A stretch of DNA of 64,000 nt from Epiperipatus broadwayi (lineage: Eukaryota > Onychophora > Udeonychophora > Euonychophora > Peripatidae). The DNA is taken from positions 1,878,501 through 1,942,500 of the forward strand of contig JAQFVV010000028.1 in the NCBI GenBank assembly GCA_028023455.1, given 5' to 3'. Shown piece after piece: positions 1 through 11,735 of the stretch. The position numbers were made by a program, and so were the translations under genes. A model generated the notes under the pieces. That model was not told the DNA's origin and searched no databases. It was given only the letters and a program-made list of their open reading frames with translations. Each line of letters begins with the position of its first letter. Positions within the stretch are counted from its first letter, which is position 1.

Positions 1-144
1 GAAAGCAAACAGCCATTAAAGAACTCATAACTAGCCAAAGGTCTTTCAGATCACTACTCATAGTGAAACAGTGAAGAAAAAAATATTCATCCTGACTTGG
101 CTATTGCTAAATGGTATATGCTTGAGCACTTCTTGATTACGTAT

Positions 145-238
145 TTTTGTTTTTTTTATATGTCAAAGCATTGACCGGGAAGCGAACCCAGGCTGGCTGC
201 TAGGAAAGCAGCTATACTAATCGCTAGGCCACTAACAT
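145..238 (-). mobile_element. tRNA-derived SINE, family 1, copy 1
   Basis: Read on the minus strand this is a tRNA-like unit: an A-box-like stretch TGGCCTAGCGATTAG, an anticodon-like stem GCTGC/GCAGC, then a B-box TGGGTTCGCTTCC, and a short tail TGCTTTGACA running into A-rich sequence. Three more copies in the window share the B-box and the same TTTGACAyAT-A(n) tail. The body is little longer than a tRNA, so it is a minimal SINE. Copies differ in the anticodon loop, so this is not a working tRNA gene. Confidence 0.75.
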
Positions 239-599
239 TTTTTAGTTAGAAATAACTAGTCTGATCAATAATAAATGATGACTTAAGTTGGCTAAAGTCT
301 AAATATGTGAAAGAAAATACTAACCCCATTGAAAAAAAAATCATATTTATTTAGCTAGGATTTGAATCCATGTTACATATATACACAGAAGATGGTTTAT
401 TACCAATATATCATAAATTGCACATTGCATCGATCAACATCACTGAGGTGAAAAAATGATAACCATTTAAAAATTAATCACTGAACATATATTCAGTTTA
501 AAAATCACAAGTCGGTTTCAAATTAAAGGGAATTAAAGAACAATTTTGATAAAATAGAAAGTGATATTGCATTGAAAAAAGATGCCAGTTTAGATATAA

Positions 600-1430
600 A
601 ATGGTTCACATTTTAAGTTATTATTCATGGATTCATTAGGCTTAAACACCATGAAAAAGGGTGCATATTGATGGTGTTGGTCTCAATATTGATCAATTTT
701 TTTTTGATAATTATCAATGTTTACTTCATATCAGCAAAAAAAAAAAAAAAAATCGTAATGAATACACGAATTGTAGAAATCATTAAAAAGCTAAGATAAA
801 TATTTGTTTATTATAGGCTTCCAGAAATGATTGTAACAAATAATGGAATTGGGGTTGTGTCTAGAAAATTTGAAGAGTGCTTGAAAGAAGAAGATAAAAA
901 ATAATAGAACAAATACATCCATATCACTCAAAATCTTAAGGGTTGGTTGAAAGCAGCTAAAATAAAGTTTTAAAATATCAAATCATGTAGATATACATAA
1001 ACATTATCTTCAACCATGTTTCTTCAATATATGGCATTATCTACATCGGTAGAATAATTACCAGTTGAGTCTTCAGTGAATTGAGAATAAAGCTATCCAT
1101 CTTATTTCATGACCAAAGTAGTAATGAAAGTAACTCACATAAATAAAAAAAATTGCTAAAATGTAGTAATATGAAGATTTTATTTAAGCAGAAAGTAAAA
1201 ACTGAAGATAATTGTATCTTCAATAATATATAGATCATCTAAGACAGTACACCAACACTATTGTGATAAGTAAGATGAAGATAGAAGACATCATGATAAC
1301 AAAGAGTTCAGTAAAAAAAGACAAAGATGTTATTGAAAATCTTGAAAGTCATCAACAACTCATATGGATAATGGTTCAGAAATCTTGAGAGATAAAATTG
1401 CTTCTGGTAATCAACAAAACACACTTGTAT
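600..1430 (+). pseudogene. LTR-retrotransposon (Ty3/Gypsy-like) integrase relic
   Basis: Translating across stops and frameshifts gives integrase core landmarks in order. RVHID near 657-675 is the first catalytic Asp block. LIIINVYFIS follows at about 700-735 in another frame, and then IVEIIKKLR. The block LPEMIVTNNG at about 817-850 is the second catalytic block, where the usual DNG has become NNG. SRKFEECLK follows. Further on are ELRIKLSILFHDQ (about 1078-1120) and an HHDNKEF segment (about 1290) that resembles the integrase C-terminal region. An integrase joins element cDNA to chromosomal DNA; this copy is broken by many stops and a poly-A tract and cannot be functional. No LTRs or RT were found next to it. 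The family is known from cellular LTR elements; Gypsy over BEL/Pao is an inference. Confidence 0.6.
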
Positions 1431-1754
1431 GATTATGTCTATCTAATAATAAAACTATTCAGACATCCCCAAGATTTTGCATTAAATAATGTTTAAGTGA
1501 ACAAGGAAAAGAAGAATAAAACCAAGTTCTGGAGTAAGATGTACATGCTGTGTATGTGTTTTAGAAGCATATACATAATAAATGAGTTTATTAAAAAACT
1601 GCCTGGTATTTACGTTACACATTTTTTAAAATACAACATAAAGTACATATATATGTACTAACTATCAAAATAGAGGCTATATTAATAAATAATTAAAAGA
1701 TCTGAAGAATTGATAATTAAAAGATAAACAGGTTTTCTTATAAACATCCTATAT

Positions 1755-1865
1755 AATTCATTGTTAAACCACTAAACATCACACAGCACTGTTTATTATG
1801 CTCGCTCATAACTGTGATTATTGAGTGGTACTACTGTATGGAGGGTTTTAATAGTTCATTGCTCT
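1755..1865. repeat. Fold-back family A (FB-A), degraded arm
   Basis: The text CACTAAACATCACACAGCAC and the later GTACTACTGTATGGAGGGTT match the outer arms of the FB-A units at 28085-28575 and 57820-58145. Only parts of both arms survive, with the centre deleted. Confidence 0.55.
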
Positions 1866-4800
1866 AAATGATTATTCCACATACATGAAAGGATATAAAT
1901 AATGTCTCAAGTGTGAGTATATAAGCAGAGAATTAGAGGTATTTGCAGAAGCAGTTTAAATTCTAGAGAATTCACTCCTGTAGGTCAATAAATGGGAGCA
2001 GAGAAATAATTTATAAATTGCACAAGTCTTATTTGTATAATCCTTCATGATATTTTTGATAGATTAATAGTTATGTAAAACTTCCTTGAATGTGTGTGTG
2101 AATATATGTATTATTGTGTGTAGGATATTGTTATTAACTATTAGAAGTAAAAGCCTTACAATTTATTAAATTAGGTTTATTTGAAGATTAAATCCTTAAC
2201 TTTTCTTATATGCATGCTTAAACTAAACTAGGAATTAAATATCATCCAGGTATGAAAGTTAGTTTAACATCCAGAATGCTATAAAAATTCAATTTTCAGG
2301 TGGTATGATAAATCAAGTAGAATTAAACAGATGCTATTTGTTGAATTGATCAAATTGACTATTGGGTTATCATAACATTAAGCTATCTAAAGTGTGTGCA
2401 CATATATATATATAATCAATCAGAATAATTAATAAATCGATCATCTCATGTACATAGATAAATATTTACTTCTTACTATAATGTAATAATATTTATAAAA
2501 TTTCTGAAAACATTAAAATTGTAATTTTATTTTTCACAATAATCTAAGACAATTTCAGTGTTTAACAATGATTTTTCTGGGAACTGAAAGATCTTGAAAT
2601 AATCAATATAGACTGGTGTATTTGAAATTAATTCAATTTGAAAAGCTTTTCAAAGAAGTATAGAAGGAGTGTACAACCTAAACCAGACAAATAAGTAATT
2701 CAATAAGAGGTAAGGAAACTACATAATTTGGCAGTAAAATTATCCTCCAAATTTATGAGTGGGTGTGTGTTAAGGAATATCAAACGCGCAGTTTTTTTGC
2801 TTCAGATTAATCCAAAGTTTTAAGACAGTTAAGAGAATTATTTTAAATAAATATATTTTTAAGTAATAAAATGATGAATAGTGGTCAGATAATATACATT
2901 ATAAAATCCAAATTAAATTGTTAGATGAGTTTCAAAAATAAAAATAAAGATTAATCTTAGTGAATTAAATATTAATAATAAAAAATATCCAATTTCGAAC
3001 TATCACAGAATTTAATGTAAGTAATGTATTTGTAAGTATATTATTTTAAGAAAAGTATATCTATTTTTCCATAAAAAACTTTTTTTAATAAATGAGATTA
3101 TTGATGGATCTGACCTTATAAATCTCAACTCTTGCATCATATTCAATGCTTAAATATTTTATGAATAAGAAATGACAATATTCAAACACTTTTTGGCAAT
3201 TTTTTTTTTATATTGAACATATACACACACAGTCTGACATTTCAACAGTCCTGTAGTTTTCCGGAGGCACTTTTATTTCCATTTCTTAAAAAATTCCAAA
3301 AATTGAAATGGCTCTGAGGAAGAATGGAGAACAGTCAAAACATCAGATTGTGTGTGATACATGCAATAATTTTTTTTTGCTAAAAAGGGTTTGAAGTAAG
3401 GTGTACAAATTGTATTTTTATAAAATATCACAACAAAATAAAGTGATAAATTTAGTAAAGTTTGTGAGTGACAATCTATTGAATTATTTACAAATAAATC
3501 TAAATATTGAACATCAAACTGAATAAAATTACAAAGACAACAGACATATAATAAAACATGAAAAATTGTAGTAAGATTTATAATAATGAAACAAATACAA
3601 AATACATTAGAACTAAAACAGTGGTTATACAGACATAAGTAAGGGATTTAAAATGCTAAATTGGAGATATTTGGATAAATTTTCTAGAAGAAATGGATAA
3701 GTGTAGTTAAGTCTTAAACTAGATCTGAAAGAAATTTTATACGAGATAGAATGAGGTTCATATAGCAGAGAGTTAGCAATATTGTTATTAGATAATAGTA
3801 AAGTAGAAAGAGTTATCTAGAGCTATTAAATTGGAAAAAAACAAAGAAGATACAAATTAAAAAAATAAACCAGAATGAATGGAAATGATAAAGTGAGCAT
3901 TAGATAAATTGAAAAAAACAAAAGATATTAATACTTTAATTTAAAACAAAACATTGTAAACTATAAGAAAAAAACTGGTCCAAAACAATAATAAAAGCTT
4001 CATTTGAAAAAACAATGATAGTATCAGGACATATTTAAGACTAATAAATGAACTGCCAAGCAATTATACTTTTAAAAAAAGATTTTATGTGCTCTTATAA
4101 GTTTATCTACCATTTCCAATAATACCATGGTAGCTTGATTCACAAGTAGTTATGATGATACTTCTTGATATTCTGTGACAGCTTATCTCATGTCTGATTT
4201 ATGGCTGGCCACATTCTGTTCTAATGTGAAATTGCTTCATTTCTCAGACATATAGTGGGCAATGTGTATTTTACCTTTCTACTTTGGCAATTGTTGTCTA
4301 ACTTTACCTCCAAATGGATTGATTTTTTTATAGTAAAGTCCCTATCCACACTGAGAACAATGGAGTTCAGTGAGCACAGCCCATTCTTGTTATTAGATAT
4401 ACATTATCTATCTGTGCACACATTGATTTGTGGTGATGAATACTCAATCCGATTTTAAAAAAATGGAATCTGGACTAGTTCATTATTTGAAGGCAAGATA
4501 AGATAGGACATTCCCATTTATTTTAGAGTGGGTGCCTAGAGGTGCTATTTCAGAGTGTATACCTAAAGTTTGATGGATAATTCTAAAATGGTACATTCAC
4601 ACACAACACACCCACACACTTATATATATATATAATAAGATTGAATTTATATAAAATTTAAATAATATTTTATAAATAGTACAATGTATACATTTTGTTT
4701 AGATTCTTGAAAAAGATTATTAATTGGTTTTTTCACCATCTCTATGCCATATACCATAAGCTTTAGTAAGTAATAGATGAAAGATGATAGTTCTTAACAA

Positions 4801-5267
4801 ATCCCTATCATGTGATGCCCTATCCAATACTCTCATACTAATTTTAAGTTTATGGTTTTTATTAATGAGGGGCATTAATTTTGGAACACTGCTCATAGAA
4901 CTATGTAGGATATAAGTGATATTCCTTTCACAGCCATCATTTACCTCTGTTATATTATCAAGCTATCAGCAAAACTAAAAACATATAAAAGTTTTTAATT
5001 TTAGCTAACTTGCTTGGACAGTCATATAAATCTCAAACTAGTTCAGTTTGTATATATTACAGTGTCCTTAGTTTTTGAACAATAAGAACACTAGATTAAT
5101 TGATATATCATGAACATTTGGGAAATGAAAGACAAAGTTGTTTCATTAAGTATTACATTTGTATAGAAATAAATAGCTCTACTGGATAACAATCTTATCA
5201 TTACTTATTTTATTAAACCGTTGCAATTCAATTGTTACTAATTGTCTTCTTTGCTAAACCACATAAT
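1866..5267. other. Unassigned AT-rich spacer
   Basis: No gene or recognised element. The stretch holds homopolymer runs, short TA and TG tracts (for example 2401-2414, 4621-4636) and scattered short frames. The 67-codon frame at 4255-4458 has no recognisable motif. A longer stop-interrupted pseudo-frame can be read on the minus strand across about 4100-4560, but I could not match it to a family. Confidence 0.5.
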
Positions 5268-5575
5268 ATCTGGTAAAATAAAAATACACATAGAAAAGGA
5301 TAGTTTTTAAACTAATATTTAGCTTTATTACTGGCTAGCATGCTTTCAATATGTTTTTACTACATCATATTCATGGCACATCATATTCATGGCACTGCCT
5401 AGCATGCTTTCAATATATTCTTACTATATCATATTCATGGCACATATGCCATGAATATGATATAGTAAAAATATATTGAAAGCATGCTAGGCAGTAATAA
5501 AGTTAAATATTATTTAAAAACGATCATTTCCGTGTATATTTTCATTTTACCAGATATTTATTAATCCTTGCAATC
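5268..5575. repeat. Long near-perfect palindrome (cruciform)
   Basis: 5431-5442 (ATATTCATGGCA) is the exact reverse complement of 5447-5458, leaving a 4-base spacer. The pairing continues outward with few mismatches: GCATGCTTTCAATATAT on the left against ATATATTGAAAGCATGC on the right, then CTGCCTAG/CTAGGCAG, and further out TACCAGATAT-type sequence. Inside the left arm a block of about 60 bases (TAGCATGCTTTCAATAT ... ATATTCATGGCAC) is repeated in tandem, and a short piece is triplicated. No coding content. Confidence 0.8.
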
Positions 5576-5689
5576 TTACATGTACAAAAAAATATGCACA
5601 CTTAATATCATAACTTAATTTCTTATGGGTTATTATTATTTATTATGTGTGAAAGTGTCAGCCAGGAATATAGATGAATAGTTACCAGA

Positions 5690-6200
5690 GAATCAATTTG
5701 ATTTTAGAAAATCAAAAAGCACTATTCTTGTCATGCAAAGATAATAAAAGTATTAAAAAAAAAGAATGATTTTTATGTTGCTCTTAATGATTTTGTCAAA
5801 TCATTTCACTCTTTTAATAGAACAGCTTTATGTCATTGTTTGAAATTAGTTCAGGGTTCAATTTATTGTATGGATGTGAAGATTTGAAAATCTGATTGAT
5901 TCATCATAAAAGCATTAGAAAAATTTTCTGTAAGGATGTTCTGTAAAATTTTAAAAAGAAAATGGTAAGATTATAAAACCAATCGATATATTCATACCAA
6001 CTTTCTGGATGTGTTACTATAAAGTTTGCTACAGTAAAAATCACATTGTCACCGGGCTGAACATGGAAATGAATGAAAACACAGAACTTTCTAAAAGAGT
6101 ATTTTTTGGTCAACAGGATCATGGTTTTCATAACAGAAGAAAACCGTATTTGTGCCATAAAAATGCACAGTTTTTATTCCAAAAATATGATAGAGAATAA
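5690..6200 (+). pseudogene. RTE-like LINE relic: RT fragment fused to C-terminal tail by deletion
   Basis: Conceptual translation gives an RT entry block NQFDFRKSKSTILVMQR (about 5689-5740). It is followed by VALNDFVKSFHSFNRTAL (about 5778-5830), the motif A region with the catalytic Asp in VALND. Immediately after, from about 5850, the frame resembles the distal part of RTE/CR1-type ORF2: YCMDVK, then EKFSVRMFCKILK. This tail is alignable with the minus-strand relic at 27720-28010. Finally LSKRVFFGQQDHGFHNRRK (about 6085-6145) resembles the usual C-terminal LPK..GxLxxG segment. The RT palm with YxDD is missing, so an internal deletion joined motif A to the tail. Stops and frameshifts make it a pseudogene. 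Confidence 0.6.
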
Positions 6201-6289
6201 AATACATTGGAGAGTTAAATTTAGATATGGTGTTAGATGATTAAATTCTGCAGAAGTCAAAAGACAGAGATGCAAAATATCATGATTGC

Positions 6290-6480
6290 CATTTCTTATG
6301 CTTGCTCAAGCTGTTAAAAGACAAAACTCTCCATACCGTAGTGCCACTCAGTGCAAGCCACAAGCTACAAACTAGTCTGGGAATATTGGATGAGTAGGCA
6401 CTAGATAGGGATTTTTTGCACAAGCCTTCTGGCATCCATTGATTACTCTGGCTTTCACTGAGTCACACTGCTGTTTTGCA
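6290..6480. repeat. Fold-back family A fragment
   Basis: Carries GCTTGCTCAAGCTGTTAAAA, the CACTCAGTGCAAGCCA arm segment, the centre AAACTAGTCTGGGAATATTG, and the right-arm CCATTGATTACTCTGGCTTT. Most of the interior is deleted relative to the 28-kb copy, including the CTGATGA half of the ribozyme-like centre. Confidence 0.7.
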
Positions 6481-7009
6481 TGTTTTAATTGCAAAATATC
6501 AAATAAAAATATGATTACCATAATCTATAAGTACATGCATTTGTGATTCACTGACTGGTTTACAAAGTTATTCCGAAACTTATCTCTTGTACATCATCAT
6601 CATCATCATCATTATTATTATTATTTGTACTTAAGAAAAGTGATTTCATCCCTCAAAAGAACAAGAAAAAATGAGTACATCAAGAAACAAATGTTACAAT
6701 TATTACTACGAGTACAGTTCTCCAATTGATTCAATTGTCCATTAAGGGATTAGAATGGGATGGCACTTGAATGAGATGAGTCTAGTGTTGGATTCAATCT
6801 CAATTGTTTTGAATGATAGAGTTCCACAAAATGATTATATCCTCATTCAATTAAGATAGTGTGGTTCTGAATGCTGTTTATTTTTTGTAAGCATAATTCT
6901 CTAATAGATAAACTGAGAAAGCTAATAACAAAAATGTATATCGTATATATAACAAATCGACATCCATCCAACAGAGAAGACTTTGTTACGAATATGAAAG
7001 AAGGAAACC

Positions 7010-7215
7010 TCTTAATTAAAAACAACGAATTACTCACGGAAATGTTTTATCATTTATATTATTCAATGTTTTTCTGTATAATTTTCAATAGGCGATAATC
7101 AAATGATCACTGCTGCTTTATGGAGACGATTGCAAAGTTTTCAAACAGATACATACCTATGAAGAATTTGATAATATGTAGGCAGATATTAATAATTTTT
7201 TACAAAACATGTTTC
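7010..7215 (+). pseudogene. CR1/Jockey-type LINE reverse transcriptase relic (motifs B and C)
   Basis: In shifted frames the strand reads ITHGNVLSFILFNVF (about 7030-7080), matching the GVPQGSVLSPILFNVF block. It then reads LLYGDDCKVFKQI (about 7113-7150), the YxDD catalytic motif with Gly in the second position, and ADINNFLQNMF. The separation and order fit palm and thumb of a non-LTR RT. Flanking coding sequence has decayed beyond recognition. The C-block resembles the corresponding part of the minus-strand element at 22.5-26.9 kb (YADDCKLFKRI), so a related family is likely. Confidence 0.6.
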
Positions 7216-7291
7216 GGGATGATTATTAGAGTCTATCATGCATGGTATATTCTTGGTGGTGAAATGCTCTTGCTAAAGGGGGTTGGGTAGA

Positions 7292-7963
7292 TTTCCGTGA
7301 TTATCCATTCCATGGGTAATATATTTTTTTTTAATAAAGTTATTTTAATTTATTGAGTTGTACATAATATTTATACGTATTTCATTCTTACTTTGAAAAA
7401 AAATGTGTTTTGGGGATTTTTTCTGGATTCGCACGAGGAAACTTATGAAAATGTGAACTAGCTCTTGGAGAATTTACTCAGGTCACATGACTTGGTGTCT
7501 GACTATTTAGATATTATGGTTGAAAAAATGTTTGTTTTCTGAGAAATTTCCGTGATTAATTTTTTTGACAAACAAAAATTATTTTCATTTGTTGAATTGT
7601 ACTTAATATCTATGTATATTCGATTCTTACTTTGGAAAAAAGTGCATTTTGACGATTTTTCTGGGTTCAAACAGGAGACTTATGAAACTTTGAGGTAGCT
7701 TTTCTAGAGTTTTCTGCAGGTCACATGACTTAGTAGTCGCCATTTTAATAAAAATGTCGTTGAGAAAATGTTCGTTTTTTGATATATTTCCGTGATTAAT
7801 TATGTTTGTCAAAAAAAAAGCCATTTTTACTTGTTGAGGTGTACTTAATATATATGTATATTTAATTCTTACTTTGAAAAAAGTGTCTTTTGAGGATTTT
7901 TATGGGTTCAAACACGGAGACCTATGAAACCTTGTAGTAGTTCTTCTAGAGTTTACTGCGGGA
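7292..7963. repeat. Tandem repeat, period about 240 bp, 2.7 copies
   Basis: Three successive units each contain ATTTCCGTGATTA, then a TTTGACAAAC-like part, GAGKTGTACWTAATAT, TTCTTACTTTG, and the motif GGTCACATGACTTxGT. Starts of ATTTCCGTGATTA are near 7292, 7548 and 7788. The third unit is cut at TTTACTGCGGGACT, where an ATT array begins. No frame is conserved. Confidence 0.75.
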
Positions 7964-8081
<118 letters not shown>

Positions 8082-8447
8082 GTTTCAAAAGGTCTTTATT
8101 GTCTCAAAAGAATTACAAATTTTGCATTTACATAGTTCGTCTACATATAATATCCTGGATTGTCCATTATCATTTGAATACCATTAGCAAATCAATCACT
8201 TATAACAGAAGGGAAAAATTGTTGCTAAATTGTCCTTGTTGCTAATTTGACATGCATATCCTAATTTTTTTTATAATGTTTAATTTCCTCAATTCACTAT
8301 AACATAGATCTAATCTTAAGTAATGACCAGGTTGCTGCATAAATGTCAGGTCTGGCCAGTGTCTTATCCCTTTTCTGTATCATTTCAAGTTTATTTTAAA
8401 AAATAGCTGGATGTCTCCTGGAATTGTTACCCATTAGGAAAGTGCAT

Positions 8448-8939
8448 CTAGTACACCAGTATGCATATAGTACCAAGGTTTGCTGCCCTGACACTTGGTG
8501 TTAATCCCTCTCTAAATGCAGAAATTAATTGATGCATTGTTACATTAGACTTCCTGTAACTGCTAGTTATGAGATTTCTTATCTGCCTAAGTCCCTCACA
8601 GTGATATAGCAGATATGATATGGTTTCCTCAGCTCGATGGCATAACCCACAAAAGGGATCAATTGACGTATACAGTCTTTTATGGCAAAGAAAATATGTG
8701 GTAGGTAATGCAGATAGATTAAGTTTTATTAGAAAATTGAAAAACTTTGGTTCTAAGGCCCATCGTTTATACCTTTTAACCAGTTGTTTATTATTAATTC
8801 CCAGTATTGGTTCTAAAGCAATTGTGTTATTATCTTCATGTATTAGTTCATAAATTTCACAGTATTTGTATTTATTAATAAATTGCTCTGGGATTTTTGA
8901 TTCTGTTTTACAAAGATATATTAATTGTTCAAAATATGA
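8448..8939 (-). pseudogene. LINE ORF2 C-terminal domain (open, no ATG)
   Basis: About 163 codons are open on the minus strand, ending at TAG (8450-8448); ATG-based calling misses it. The C-terminal region has LEPKFFNFLIKLNLSALPT, then SIDPFCGLCHRAEETISYLL, YHCEGLRQIRN. This CxxC-(x)n-C zinc-knuckle block with an ET dipeptide is typical of the tail of ORF2 in L1/Tx1-, I- and R2-type LINEs; the usual His before the last Cys is Tyr here with His one residue before Cys. The homologous segment at 17.5 kb reads LEPRYLDFLIKTNLYALPT. The lack of stops indicates a fairly young copy. It lacks RT and endonuclease, so it is inert. Clade is uncertain. Confidence 0.7.
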
Positions 8940-8940
8940 T

Positions 8941-9161
8941 AATTAAGACCATTTGCAATCAGCTACTATGGTCAAGGAAAGTTGTGGCAATATCAATGGC
9001 AAAACTATGTCAGCCACTGAATAAAAATGGTTTGGGGTTACATGATATTGGTATTTTTGCAAAACAGAGAATGAGGAACAATATAATTGATATTGTTAAA
9101 CAATTTCCAAAAATTAAGCAGCTCATAGAGGTCATTCCAACTGATAAACCACCACCACCAA
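8941..9161 (+). pseudogene. Inverted upstream piece of LINE ORF2
   Basis: Reads open with LLWSRKVVAISMAKLCQPL, then NGLGLHDIGIFAKQR. This matches the conserved post-RT block of L1/Tx1/I-type ORF2 (FLW...LCxPxxxGGLGLxDI). In an intact element this block precedes the zinc-knuckle tail, which lies here on the opposite strand at 8448-8939. The piece stops where AAT repeats begin. It is best explained as the inverted half of a twin-primed insertion. Confidence 0.65.
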
Positions 9162-9279
<118 letters not shown>

Positions 9280-10166
9280 TTTTCTAAGAATTGGAATAAC
9301 AATATTCATTCATAATATGCTGTTGATGTAGATGATAAGTATTTGCAAAATGCATCACTTAGTGGGAGAAAGTGATTATTCCGGATTATATACTAAATTT
9401 ACATCTTTTATTTTACATTTAAATATTTGTGAGTAAATTTTTACGTAATGCTTTTTCCTTATTTCCTTAGATACACGTAAATATAAGTGTTTATCATTAA
9501 ATTTTATTTCAACGTATTACTAATAACAAAAAAGCTGTAATAAATAAAATTAACCCATGTCAGCTTAAGTTATTCATATTTATTCACAAAGCATCATTTC
9601 GTCTGAAGATTGTAATTTAATCTATCTTTTGTAACTGCATGAATGGCAATAGAAAATGGTTTCCAAATAAATAATTAAAAGATAAATTTGTAAAAAGCAA
9701 TAATTGAATATGATAATTATTACGGTTAATCAGTTCTCAACGGGTTCCTAATCCACCTTAAAATAAAAATATTTTAATTATATAAATGTATTTCTAAAAC
9801 GGTAACTGAATACACGATAACAATATAAATCTTAGTGACAAAATATATCTTTCAATTTAATTAAACAAAAATAATAAAATTTAAAGGGAATGAATAGATA
9901 CAATATGTATAAATATATATATTTAAAGTTTGTTTATTTTCGACAAAGAATTAATACGGTTCATTTAGTGAAATTGCAACGAGCAATTTTCCAAATGCTA
10001 TTAGTATTATTGGGTCAGTATCTTTGTTATACTGCCCAGTCTATGCCGAATGATGATTTATATATGCTACGCGAAATCCTATAGATATTACCTGAGATAG
10101 GAAGATTGATAATGTGGCTAAGCGATTGCCATTTAGGGTGTACAAGTTTCTAGAATCACGCAATTT
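9280..10166. other. AT-rich spacer without a recognised element
   Basis: No motif-bearing frame. The 64-codon frame at 9890-10084 shows no recognisable domain and sits in sequence of ordinary local composition; I do not call it a gene. Confidence 0.5.
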
Positions 10167-10330
<164 letters not shown>

Positions 10331-10571
10331 CTGTGTATTTCAAGAAATATAAACAATAATTAAAACGGTGTTTTCTTTATAGTATCTATCACAATGACGG
10401 ATTATAGATGTGGCAATAGGTAAATTTGTATTTGGGGCACCATTTATTGTAATATTGCTGCCATTTTTCTCTGGGAAGAATTACTGATGTGTGTTCGGAG
10501 GGGAGAAGGGATCCAAAATACACTGATGAACAATTTGAGATAAAATTTTATAAAGAAAAAATAGCTATAAT

Positions 10572-10705
10572 ATATTATCCAATATAGATTCACCAACCAA
10601 TTTCTTTAAAAAACTTGTTCTTTATTTAACTATATAAAAATTTACATTTAAATAAAGAACAAGTTTTTTAAAGAAATTGGTTGGTGAATCTATATTGGAT
10701 AATAT
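10572..10705. repeat. Perfect 58-bp inverted repeat with 18-base loop
   Basis: Positions 10572-10629 are the exact reverse complement of 10648-10705, with 10630-10647 as the loop. No mismatch was seen over 58 bp, which is unusual beside the other decayed palindromes. There is no coding potential, and no target duplication is obvious. Confidence 0.9.
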
Positions 10706-11250
10706 TGGTTTTTATGGACTATATTTTTTTTTTTAAAGAAAAAGAAGAAACATTTTTTCGGGTTTTAAATTTACTATAATATATTCATGAGCAATTAAAA
10801 TAATCCAGAAGGAAAATGGGAAAAGTAATATACATAATGGAATAAATAAATATTTTTATTGTATTTACTAACAAACTAAATTAATAAAACAAAAGTTAAA
10901 CTAATGTGCATTTATATGTTTATTTATACTTATAAAAACTGGAATCATTTTTTGTACCTTCAAAAAGAGAAACACAATTCTTAACAAAACTATTACAAAA
11001 AAAAATCCATAATTCTAATGTAAATTAACAGAAAACAGGTATCAGGGATAATAAATAACCAAAATACAATTATATTTTTGTTTTCACTTTTGGTGTTTTT
11101 TGATTTGAAAAATTGTTAATTAGTTTATTAAAATTAGCTTTGTTTGTAAAACCATTCGCAATGTACAACATTACTAAACGACATATTTTTTCTTCTTCGA
11201 TTGAATTTGTAATATCATATTTGATTCTTTTAATGACAGTAAAATGTTTT

Positions 11251-11300
11251 GGTGGGGTCCCCTGGGTATAACAGCTTTACCCAAGGGATAACGCACCCCT
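11251..11300. other. Compact GC-rich nested hairpin
   Basis: Three nested helices are visible: GGGGT (11254-11258) with ACCCC (11295-11299), CCC (11260-11262) with GGG (11285-11287), and TGGGT (11263-11267) with ACCCA (11279-11283), closed by an 11-base loop. It stands out from very AT-rich surroundings. It could be a structured RNA, a transposon end or chance; I do not recognise it. Confidence 0.45.
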
Positions 11301-11604
11301 TATCCTCTAGACAATAAAATTTAATATATAATCCATAACAGTGTGAACTAAACAAAAAGTAGTAGCAATTTTGTATTAATAATATTGAAATATTGTTGGT
11401 AATATATTTGTCTAAATAACATATTAAAAACTATTTAATTATATTGTTAATATTTTTAGAATGAGAAAGTTAAAATGTAATTATACTATTATGATAGGAA
11501 CAATGTGCACAATTATATATATTATACAATTAATTTCACAGTCCAAGCCTTTTATAAAGGATATAAGACAATATATATTCCTGTTTATACAGAGCCTAAA
11601 CTTT

Positions 11605-11735
11605 CCAAAATGAGGATTTTATGCACAAACCTTCTTACACCTATTGATTACTCTGGCTTGCACTGGATGGTGCTACTGTATGGAGGGTTTAGTCTCTGTG
11701 TAAACAGCTTGCGTAAACATAAGAAATTGTGATCA
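11605..11735. repeat. Fold-back family A, right-arm fragment
   Basis: Contains TTTTATGCACAAACCTTCTT, TATTGATTACTCTGGCTTGC, GCTACTGTATGGAGGGTTTA and ATTGTGATCATGTGAT, matching the right half of the FB-A units at 28.4 and 58.0 kb. Confidence 0.7.

Noticed and set aside
4100-4560. Decayed coding region on the minus strand
   Set aside because: A stop-interrupted pseudo-frame can be read, but no family motif could be named.
8620-8853. Plus-strand frame of 77 codons
   Set aside because: Antisense shadow of the open LINE ORF2 tail on the minus strand.
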